From DASRVA01 sp050732935 (GTDB lineage Bacteria; Gemmatimonadota; Gemmatimonadetes; JACCXV01; JAHWKZ01): a stretch of DNA of 25,027 nucleotides. Position numbers and translations under genes: made by a program. Below the pieces are notes generated by a model that had not been told where the DNA came from, ran no database searches, and saw only the letters and a program-made list of their open reading frames with translations. The stretch's first letter is position 1, and each line of letters begins with the position of its first letter. The DNA lies in the NCBI GenBank assembly GCA_050732935.1, contig JBOHRW010000063.1:1-25027 (forward strand), written 5' to 3'. Shown piece by piece: positions 7,595-13,794 of this stretch.

Positions 7595-8761
7595 ATGGCT
7601 TTCAAGGGCGTCGACTACATGGATCTGGAGGGCGAGCTCTCGACCGAGGAGCGGATGGCGCGCGACACGGTGCGGCGCTTCGTCGACGAGCGGGTCCTGC
7701 CGGTCATCGAGGAGGCCTACTTGGACGGCCACTTCCCGAAGGAGCTGACCCCCGGCCTCGCCGAGCTCGGCGTCCTGGGCGCCAACCTTCCGGAGGAGTA
7801 CGGGTGCGCGGGGATGAACAACGTCGCCTATGGGCTCATCATGCAGGAGCTCGAGCGCGGCGACAGCGGGATCCGCTCCTTCGTCTCTGTCCAGGGGGCG
7901 CTCGTCATGTACCCGATCTTCGCCTTCGGCTCGGAGGAGCAGAAGCGGAGGTGGCTCCCCGCCATGGCGAAGGGCGAGGCGATCGGGTGCTTCGGGCTCA
8001 CCGAGGCCGACTACGGCTCGAACCCCGCCGGGATGGCCACCCGCGCCGAGAGGAACGGGGACGGCTGGGTCCTGAACGGCTCCAAGATGTGGATTACCAA
8101 CGGCTCGATGGCCGACGTGGCGGTCGTGTGGGCGCAGACCGGGGACGGGATTCGCGGCTTTCTCGTCGAGAAGGGCACGCCGGGCTATTCGACCAAGCAA
8201 ATGCACGGCAAGCACTCGCTCCGGGCCTCCGACACCTCCGAGCTCGTGTTCAACGCTGTCGAACTCCCGGAGGACGCGATCCTGCCCGAATCGGACGGGC
8301 TCAAGAGCCCGCTCTCGTGCCTGAACCAGGCCCGTTACGGGATTGCCTGGGGAGCGATCGGTTCGGCGATGGCGTGCTACGAGGAGGCCGTACGGTACTC
8401 GAAGGAGCGGATCCAGTTCGACAAGCCGATCGCCTCCTTCCAGATCGTCCAGCAACGGCTGGTCGAGATGCTGGAGTCGATCACGCTGGGGCAGCTCCTC
8501 GCCTATCGGCTGGGGCGCCTCAAGGACGCCGGCAAGCTCAAGCATACCCAGGTCTCGATGGCCAAGCGCCACAACGTGATGGTGGCCCGCGAGGTGGCCG
8601 CCTCCGCTCGCTGGACGCTGGGCGCCAACGGCGTCCACAGCGAGTACCAGGTCATGCGCCACATGTGCAACATCGAGTCAGTGTTCACCTACGAGGGGAC
8701 CCACGACATCCATACGCTGGTGCTGGGACAGGACATCACCGGGATCCCCGCTTTCACGTGA
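7595..8761 (+). CDS. gcdH: Glutaryl-CoA dehydrogenase
   Basis: 388-residue FAD enzyme that dehydrogenates and decarboxylates glutaryl-CoA to crotonyl-CoA, the last specific step of lysine, tryptophan and some aromatic-acid breakdown. It follows the glutaryl-CoA dehydrogenase pattern closely: the early segment ELERGDSGIRSFVSVQGALV, the flavin motif CFGLTEADYGSNPAGM, WITNGSMADVAVVW, then LNQARYGIAWGAIGSAMACY, FDKPIASFQIVQQRLVEM and the C-terminal VFTYEGTHDIHTLVLGQDIT. The catalytic base is Glu367 in YEGTHDIH. ATG 7595 lies 7 nt after the isocitrate dehydrogenase stop, with a GAGGAGG in the preceding coding end. The crotonyl-CoA product is the substrate of the hydratases at 8796 and 17995. Confidence 0.92.
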   Translation: MAFKGVDYMDLEGELSTEERMARDTVRRFVDERVLPVIEEAYLDGHFPKELTPGLAELGVLGANLPEEYGCAGMNNVAYGLIMQELERGDSGIRSFVSVQGALVMYPIFAFGSEEQKRRWLPAMAKGEAIGCFGLTEADYGSNPAGMATRAERNGDGWVLNGSKMWITNGSMADVAVVWAQTGDGIRGFLVEKGTPGYSTKQMHGKHSLRASDTSELVFNAVELPEDAILPESDGLKSPLSCLNQARYGIAWGAIGSAMACYEEAVRYSKERIQFDKPIASFQIVQQRLVEMLESITLGQLLAYRLGRLKDAGKLKHTQVSMAKRHNVMVAREVAASARWTLGANGVHSEYQVMRHMCNIESVFTYEGTHDIHTLVLGQDITGIPAFT

Positions 8762-8795
8762 AGATGCATTCCCCACACGCAGACGGAGGTACGAG

Positions 8796-9611
8796 ATGGC
8801 CGAGCAGGCCGTAGCCGAGAAGACGCTGGTGTCGGTGGAGAAGGAGGACGGGATCGCTGTCTTCACGCTCGACGATCCGCCCGCCAACACCTACACCCAC
8901 GAAATGATGCGGCAGCTCGACGAGGCGATCCTGGACGCCCGCTTCGACGAGGAGGTCCAGGTGATCGTGATCCGCGGCGCGGGGGACAAGTTCTTCTGCG
9001 CGGGCGCCAACATCGACATGCTGTCGAAGAGCGACCCCACCTGGAAATACTACTTCTGCCTGCACGCCAACGAGACCCTGTCGCGGTTCGAGCACACGCC
9101 GAAGCTCGTGATCGCCGCGCTGAACGGTCACACGGTGGGCGGCGGGCTCGAGGTCGCGATGGCGGCCGACCTTCGGATCGCCCGGAAGGGGGCGGGGAAG
9201 ATCGGCCTCCCCGAGGTGACGCTGGGCGTCCTGCCCGGCACGGGTGGCACGCAGCGCTTGACACGTCTGGTCGGGAAGTCCAGGGCGATCGAGCTCATGG
9301 CCACGGGCTCGAACATGGAGATGGACGAGGCCGTCCCCCTGGGCATCGTGAACCGGGTGATCGAGGCCGATTCGACCGAGGCCTTCATGGAGGAGGTCAA
9401 GACTTTCTCCCGCCAGTTCACGACCCCGGGGAAGGCGGCCATGGCGGTCGGGCATATCAAGCGCTCCTGCCAGTCGGGTGCCGAGGTGGCGCTCGAGCAG
9501 GGGCTCGCCATCGAGCGCGAGCTTCAGGCCAAGCTCTTCGCGAGCCAGGACGCCAAGGAAGGGCTCACCGCCTACGTCGAGAAGCGCAAGCCCCAGTTCG
9601 CGGGGAAGTAG
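8796..9611 (+). CDS. Enoyl-CoA hydratase (crotonase family)
   Basis: 271-residue crotonase-fold enzyme that adds water across the double bond of short-chain enoyl-CoA. The oxyanion-hole segments are FFCAGANIDML (67-75) and GHTVGGGLEVAMAADLRIA (111-129). Both catalytic glutamates are present: Glu119 in GGGLEVA and Glu140 in LPEVTLGVLPG. A good Shine-Dalgarno, GGAGG, lies 6 nt before ATG 8796. It is third in the operon, 34 nt after gcdH, a position that fits hydration of crotonyl-CoA to 3-hydroxybutyryl-CoA. Other crotonase-family activities cannot be excluded from sequence alone. Confidence 0.88.
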   Translation: MAEQAVAEKTLVSVEKEDGIAVFTLDDPPANTYTHEMMRQLDEAILDARFDEEVQVIVIRGAGDKFFCAGANIDMLSKSDPTWKYYFCLHANETLSRFEHTPKLVIAALNGHTVGGGLEVAMAADLRIARKGAGKIGLPEVTLGVLPGTGGTQRLTRLVGKSRAIELMATGSNMEMDEAVPLGIVNRVIEADSTEAFMEEVKTFSRQFTTPGKAAMAVGHIKRSCQSGAEVALEQGLAIERELQAKLFASQDAKEGLTAYVEKRKPQFAGK

Positions 9612-9670
9612 CGGGACTGCGCCGGGATCCGGCACCGGTGCAAGCACGGGGGAAGTCACCTCCTAAGATA

Positions 9671-9699
9671 TTGACCATAGTCGATGACTATGGTACAAT
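9671..9699 (+). promoter_or_regulatory. Strong sigma-70 promoter of the toxin-antitoxin operon, leaderless
   Basis: TTGACC (9671-9676) and TACAAT (9694-9699) are separated by exactly 17 nt, each differing from consensus at one position. The -10 ends 6 nt before ATG 9706, so transcription would begin at the start codon itself. No Shine-Dalgarno is present. Confidence 0.8.
9674..9694. promoter_or_regulatory. Palindromic operator inside the toxin-antitoxin promoter
   Basis: ACCATAGTC (9674-9682) and GACTATGGT (9686-9694) are perfect inverted repeats around GAT. The palindrome fills the spacer and touches both the -35 and -10 hexamers, so a bound dimer would block RNA polymerase. Phd/YefM antitoxins usually repress their own operons through such sites, so this is the likely autoregulatory site. 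Confidence 0.8.
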
Positions 9700-9705
9700 T
9701 CTCAG

Positions 9706-9960
9706 ATGCTCACGGAGAAGGAGACGATCGCGATCTCCAAGTTCAAGGCCACCTGCCTGGCAGTCCTCGAACGCGTCCGCCGGACCGGCAAGCCGGTCGT
9801 CGTCACGAAGCACGGCAAGCCGGTCGCCGAGGTCGTGCCCCCTACGCCCGACCGCCCCATGAATGATTGGCTGGGCTCCATGCGAGGTCGCGGACGCGTC
9901 GTCGGAGACATCATCGCGCCTGCAGCCGAGCCCGAGGAGTGGGAGGTCCTCCGGGACTGA
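9706..9960 (+). CDS. Phd/YefM-family antitoxin
   Basis: 84-residue antitoxin. The N-terminal part, MLTEKETIAISKFKATCLAV followed by LERVRRTGKPVVVTKHGKP and VAEVVPP, is the Phd/YefM DNA-binding and dimerisation fold: a beta strand, the helix contacting DNA, and the VVVTKHGKPVAEV hairpin. The C-terminal tail, including DWLGSMRGRGRVVGDI, would wrap around and block the toxin. It overlaps the PIN toxin gene by a few bases, the usual coupling in this class. Expression is probably autorepressed through the palindrome at 9674-9694, from a leaderless transcript. Confidence 0.9.
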   Translation: MLTEKETIAISKFKATCLAVLERVRRTGKPVVVTKHGKPVAEVVPPTPDRPMNDWLGSMRGRGRVVGDIIAPAAEPEEWEVLRD

Positions 9961-10355
9961 AGCTCCTCCTCGACACACACGTCTGGATCTGGGGCCACCT
10001 TCACCCGGAACGCATCAAGCCCCAGGTGGGCGAAGCCCTGCGGTCCCCAGAGAACGAGCTGTGGCTCAGTCCGGTCAGCGTCTGGGAGGCGCTCCTGCTG
10101 ATCGAGCGGGGAAAGATTGAGGTGGACGTCCAACCGCCACTCTGGATCCGGGAGGCGCTCGCAGCCACCCCGATGAAGGAGGCGACGCTCAACAATGAGG
10201 TGGCGATTCGGAGTCGGACGGTCGATCTTCCCCATCGCGATCCGGCCGACCGTTTTCTCGCCGCCACGGCGGAGGTCTACGAGCTCACCCTTGTCACCGA
10301 GGACGAACGGCTCCTCACGAAAAGGAGCTGGAACGTCCTTCCCAATCGCGCCTAG
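9957..10355 (+). CDS. PIN-domain (VapC-like) ribonuclease toxin
   Basis: 132-residue PIN toxin that would cleave RNA with Mg2+ when freed from the antitoxin. It begins with the family consensus (M)KLLLDTHVWIW and contains the acidic residues Asp6, Glu44 (SVWEALLL), Asp98 (HRDPADRFLAA) and Asp116 (TEDERLL). The conserved N-terminus falls exactly at CTG 9957, whose last bases overlap the antitoxin TGA, with GGGAGG about 10 nt upstream. I therefore take CTG as the start. The nearest standard codon is GTG 9939, which would add six residues (MVGGPP plus G) not typical of the family. The frame is intact and the active site complete, so the toxin looks functional. Confidence 0.86.
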   Translation: MKLLLDTHVWIWGHLHPERIKPQVGEALRSPENELWLSPVSVWEALLLIERGKIEVDVQPPLWIREALAATPMKEATLNNEVAIRSRTVDLPHRDPADRFLAATAEVYELTLVTEDERLLTKRSWNVLPNRA

Positions 10356-10371
10356 CCAGACGAAGTATAGC

Positions 10372-10387
10372 ATTTCTGTACAGGAAT
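10372..10387. promoter_or_regulatory. Near-perfect inverted repeat at the second antitoxin start
   Basis: ATTTCTGT (10372-10379) and ACAGGAAT (10380-10387) pair at seven of eight positions around a central GTAC. The repeat overlaps the ATG at 10386 and follows a TATAGC -10-like element (10366-10371). It is a likely operator for the YefM-like gene or for the region leading to the aldehyde dehydrogenase. Confidence 0.4.
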
Positions 10388-10698
10388 GAGCATGACGATC
10401 CGTATATCCTACACTCAGGCTCGCGCCAACCTCGCGGAGCTGCTGGACAAGGTCACCCGGGACGGCGAGACCGTCATCATCGAGCGTCGCGGAGCCAAGA
10501 GAGGTGGCGCTCATCTCGGCGGAAGAGCTGGCGGGGCTGGAGGCGTCCCTGCAGCTGCTGCGCTCGACGAAGAACGCGGAGCGTCTGCTCGCCGCGCTGA
10601 CTCGCGCCCTGGGCGGCACAGTCGAGCCTTCCAGCGTGGAGGAGCTGCGCCGAGAGCTGGGTGAATCTTCGATCGCCACCGAAGGAAGGATGAGATGA
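10386..10698 (+). pseudogene. Frameshifted YefM-type antitoxin
   Basis: The first frame, from ATG 10386, encodes MSMTIRISYTQARANLAELL, then DKVTRDGETVIIERRGAKR, a clear YefM/Phd N-terminus. At about 10503 it shifts. Removing one G from the AGAGGTGG there joins it to a second frame reading VALISAEELAGLEASLQLLR and continuing to an ERLLAALTRALGG helix and a stop at 10698, which is the normal YefM C-terminal half. A single-base insertion has thus split one gene of about 103 codons. No YoeB/RelE or PIN toxin follows; the next gene is an aldehyde dehydrogenase whose ATG overlaps the stop (ATGA). It is a degraded or orphan toxin-antitoxin system beside the intact pair. A sequencing error is the alternative. 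Confidence 0.8.
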
Positions 10699-12182
10699 AC
10701 GAGACGACCATGGCCGCGACCGTCCTGCCCCAGATCCTCACACCTGGAAAGCTCTTCATCGACAACGAGTGGGTCGAAGCCGAGGGCGGTGCCACCTTCG
10801 AGGTCGTGAACCCGGCCCGGGCCGAGGTCCTGACCGAGGTCGCGGAAGGCGGCAAGGCGGACGCGGACCGGGCGGTCGAATCGGCACGCCGCACCTTCGA
10901 GTCCGACGAGTGGCGGCGCATGGCGCCCCGCAAGCGCGCCCGGATCCTCTGGGACATCGCCCGTATCCTGGAGGAGCGGAAGGACGAGCTCGCCAGGGTC
11001 GAGACCCTGCAGAACGGAAAGCCCTTGTTCGAGAGCGGGATCGACGTCGACATGACGATCGAGACGTTCGAGTACTACGCCGGCTGGACGACCAAGATCG
11101 AGGGCGGCACGGTCCCGCTGTCGGTCCCGAACCAGTTCGGCTACACGTTGCGCGAGCCGATCGGGGTGGTGGGCGCGATCGTGCCCTGGAACTTCCCGCT
11201 CAACCTGGCCTCGTGGAAGGTGGCGCCGGCGCTCGCGGTGGGCTGCACGGTGATCCTGAAGCCGGCCAGCGAGACGCCGCTGACCGCGCTTGTCCTGGGA
11301 GAGATCGCGGCCGAGGCCGGTCTGCCGCCGGGCGCGCTCAACGTCGTGCCCGGCAGCGGGCGGACCGCCGGGGAGGCGCTGGTCGCCCACCCCGATGTCG
11401 ACAAGATCGCCTTCACGGGCTCGACCGAGGTCGGGAAGCACGTCGCGAAGACGGCCGCCGACACGCTCAAGCGGGTGATCCTCGAGCTGGGCGGCAAGAG
11501 CCCCAACATCGTCTTCGCCGACGCCGAGCTCCCGTTCGCCGCCAAGGGCGCCATCAACGGGATCTTCTACGGCAAGGGCGAGGTCTGCGCGGCGGGGAGC
11601 CGGCTTCTGGTTGAGGGATCGGCCCACGACGAGCTCGTGTCACAGGTCGCCGACGGAGCCGGCAAGCTCAAGATCGGAGATCCTTTCGAGAAGGGCGTCC
11701 GGATCGGTGCGGTCGTGAGCGAAAAGCAGATGGAGATCGTGCTGAGCTACATCGAGAAAGGCAAGGCCGAGGGCGCCCGCGTGGTTTCGGGAGGCGGCCG
11801 CGCGACGGAGGCCGGCCCGGGCTATTTCGTCCAGCCCACCGTGTTCGACGACGTGACGCCCGAGATGACGATCGCCCGCGAGGAGATCTTCGGACCCGTC
11901 CTGGCCACGCTCACCTTCGACGACGTCGACGAGGCGATCGCGCTGGCCAACGACTCGATGTACGGGCTCGCCGCGGCGGTGTGGACACGGGATGTCAAGA
12001 AGGCCCACTACGTGGCCCAGCGGCTCCAGGCAGGGACGGTCTGGATCAACACCTACAACCTCTACGACGCGGCGATGCCGTTCGGCGGCTACAAGTCGAG
12101 CGGCTACGGACGAGAGCTGGGGAAGGTCGCGCTCGATGGATACACGCAGACGAAGTCCGTCTGGGTGGACCTCCGGATGTGA
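10695..12182 (+). CDS. NAD(P)-dependent aldehyde dehydrogenase
   Basis: 495-residue aldehyde dehydrogenase superfamily enzyme that oxidises an aldehyde to the acid. Landmarks are the oxyanion Asn166 in PWNFPLNL, the cofactor stretch VILKPASETP (186-195), FTGSTEVG (240-247), the general base Glu264 in LELGGKSPN, the nucleophile Cys298 in GKGEVCAAGSR, and the hinge EEIFGPVLATL. Length and motifs fit the class-1/2 (betaine or general) aldehyde dehydrogenases. ATG 10695 overlaps the stop of the broken antitoxin, with GAAGGA upstream, so its translation may be coupled to that frame. In this context a semialdehyde or short-chain aldehyde from amino-acid breakdown, such as glutarate semialdehyde, would make sense, but the substrate is inferred only. 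Confidence 0.9.
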   Translation: MNETTMAATVLPQILTPGKLFIDNEWVEAEGGATFEVVNPARAEVLTEVAEGGKADADRAVESARRTFESDEWRRMAPRKRARILWDIARILEERKDELARVETLQNGKPLFESGIDVDMTIETFEYYAGWTTKIEGGTVPLSVPNQFGYTLREPIGVVGAIVPWNFPLNLASWKVAPALAVGCTVILKPASETPLTALVLGEIAAEAGLPPGALNVVPGSGRTAGEALVAHPDVDKIAFTGSTEVGKHVAKTAADTLKRVILELGGKSPNIVFADAELPFAAKGAINGIFYGKGEVCAAGSRLLVEGSAHDELVSQVADGAGKLKIGDPFEKGVRIGAVVSEKQMEIVLSYIEKGKAEGARVVSGGGRATEAGPGYFVQPTVFDDVTPEMTIAREEIFGPVLATLTFDDVDEAIALANDSMYGLAAAVWTRDVKKAHYVAQRLQAGTVWINTYNLYDAAMPFGGYKSSGYGRELGKVALDGYTQTKSVWVDLRM

Positions 12183-12227
12183 CGGCATCGCCGGCTTCGT
12201 ACCGCGATCTCGAAAGGTAGATCGCCC

Positions 12228-13541
12228 GTGAAACGCTATCTGCTCGACACGAACGTCCTTCTCCACGATCCCAAGGCGCTGACGTCGTTCGAGGAGAACG
12301 ACGTCCTGCTCCCGATCTACGTGATCGAGGAGATCGACCGCTTCAAGCGCCAGCTCTCGCGTCTGGGCGAGCACGCCCGGCGGATCAGCCGCTTCCTGGA
12401 CGATCTGCGCCAGCGCGGCCGGCTCGCGGACGGGGTGGCCCTGGAGACGGGAGGGACACTGCGCGTGGTCTTCGACCCCGACGAGATCGACGGCGCGGTG
12501 GCGGGCGCCAACGGGCACGTCGACACCGCCATCCTCCGGATCGCGCGCCGCCTCCGCGACGACGACCCCCAGGCCCCGCTGATCGTCGTCACCAAGGACG
12601 TCAACCTGCGGATCCGGGCCGACGCCCTCGGGCTCAAGGCCGAGGATTACGAGAGCGACCGGGTCAGTCTCGAGGGCCTCTACACGGGCCAGACCGAGAT
12701 CGAGATCGCGGCGGACGATCTGGAGCGCTTTCGGGCGGAAGGCGCGCTTCCGCTCCCGCAAGGGGAGTATCACCCCAACCAGTACGCCCTCCTCCGCGAC
12801 GGGGCCGGACCCGGCAACACGGCGCTAGCGCGCATCGACACCCTCGCGGGGCGCCTCCAGACGCTGGTCGAGAGCGGGAACGGCGTGCACGGGATCCGGC
12901 CGCGGAACAAGGAGCAGTACTTCGCCCTGGACGCCCTCCTCGATCCGTCCCTGGTCCTGGTGACGATCATGGGTAAGGCGGGCACCGGAAAGACCCTGCT
13001 CGCCCTGGCCGCCGGGCTCCAGCAGGTGATGGACGACGGGAAGTACAACCACCTCCTGGTTTCGAGGCCGACGTTCCCGATGGGGAAGGACATCGGTTAT
13101 CTGCCGGGATCGGTCGAGGAGAAGCTCAATCCCTGGATGCAGCCGATCTTCGACAACCTGGCGCTGCTCCTGGAGAGCGATGGGGCTCGCGCGGGCCGGG
13201 GCGGGCGAACGGCGGAGGACCTGATCCGGCGCGGGATCCTGGCCGTCGAGCCCCTCACCCACATCCGGGGGCGCTCGATCCCGCAGCAGTTCATGCTGGT
13301 CGACGAGGCGCAGAACCTGACGCCCCTCGAGGTGAAGACGATCCTGACCCGGGTCGGCGAGAAGACGAAGCTCGTCCTGACCGGCGACCCGTGGCAGATC
13401 GACACGCCGTACATCGACTCCTCCAGCAATGGCTTCAACCATGTCGTGCACCATTTCACCGATGTGCCGCTCGCAGGCCACGTCCAGCTCGTCAAGGGCG
13501 AGCGCTCGAAGCTGGCCGAGTACGCCGCGAACCTGCTCTGA
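12228..13541 (+). CDS. PhoH-family ATPase with N-terminal PIN domain (PhoH2 type)
   Basis: 437-residue two-domain protein. Residues 1-150 form a PIN nuclease domain (YLLDTNVLLHDPKAL with Asp7, VIEEIDRFK, Asp99 in HVDTAIL, Asp124 in VTKDVNLR). Residues 225-437 are the PhoH ATPase/helicase domain, with Walker A GKAGTGKTLLAL (249-260), Walker B FMLVDEAQN (355-363) and the sensor segment LVLTGDPWQID. Related PhoH2 proteins act as sequence-dependent RNA helicases and ribonucleases. The start is GTG 12228 with AAAGG upstream; it follows the aldehyde dehydrogenase by 45 nt. The stop is followed at once by the DnaA-box-like repeats and the large structured RNA gene, an intriguing neighbour for an RNA-handling enzyme, though no link is shown. 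Confidence 0.92.
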   Translation: MKRYLLDTNVLLHDPKALTSFEENDVLLPIYVIEEIDRFKRQLSRLGEHARRISRFLDDLRQRGRLADGVALETGGTLRVVFDPDEIDGAVAGANGHVDTAILRIARRLRDDDPQAPLIVVTKDVNLRIRADALGLKAEDYESDRVSLEGLYTGQTEIEIAADDLERFRAEGALPLPQGEYHPNQYALLRDGAGPGNTALARIDTLAGRLQTLVESGNGVHGIRPRNKEQYFALDALLDPSLVLVTIMGKAGTGKTLLALAAGLQQVMDDGKYNHLLVSRPTFPMGKDIGYLPGSVEEKLNPWMQPIFDNLALLLESDGARAGRGGRTAEDLIRRGILAVEPLTHIRGRSIPQQFMLVDEAQNLTPLEVKTILTRVGEKTKLVLTGDPWQIDTPYIDSSSNGFNHVVHHFTDVPLAGHVQLVKGERSKLAEYAANLL

Positions 13542-13545
13542 GGAT

Positions 13546-13609
13546 TGTGGATAACAGGTGGATAATCGGTGGAGAAAATCGGCCGGCTCTGTGGACGAAA
13601 AGTGGAGTC
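13546..13609 (+). promoter_or_regulatory. Cluster of DnaA-box-like repeats in 11-nt register
   Basis: TGTGGATAA (13546-13554) is a perfect DnaA box. GGTGGATAA (13557-13565) differs at one base, GGTGGAGAA (13568-13576) and TGTGGACGA (13590-13598) at two. A GTGGA core recurs in AGTGGAGTC (13601-13609). Start positions are spaced 11, 11, 22 and 11 nt, one helical turn each, all in the same orientation. This could be a replication-initiator binding array or a DnaA-regulated control region for the RNA promoter about 150 nt downstream. The rest of the interval to the promoter (13610-13758) shows no further clear signal. Confidence 0.6.
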
Positions 13610-13758
13610 GATGTCGGCATGCCTCCAACCCCTCGACTCGCAGTCGTTTGAAGCCCTTCGCGTGCCATCGGGGTTCAGGTGAAGGCGCTTAAAGTTGGCC
13701 ATCCGAGGCACTTGAGCGAACCGATATCGAAACCTGTAACTCCTTTTCCTGCAACAAC

Positions 13759-13788
13759 TTGACATGCCTCTCGCCGTCCACGTATACT
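13759..13788 (+). promoter_or_regulatory. Near-consensus sigma-70 promoter of the large RNA gene
   Basis: A perfect -35 TTGACA (13759-13764) and TATACT -10 (13783-13788, five of six) are separated by 18 nt. The predicted start is about 13795, which coincides with the first base of the 10-bp closing helix of the RNA. It is among the best promoters in the window and no convincing protein gene lies downstream of it for 1.1 kb. Confidence 0.85.
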
Positions 13789-13794
13789 TCTTGC

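Noticed and set aside
9632..9641. Palindrome GCACCGGTGC after the enoyl-CoA hydratase gene as a terminator
   Set aside because: It has no U-run and the arms are too short for a stable loop; the 94-nt gap shows no convincing terminator.
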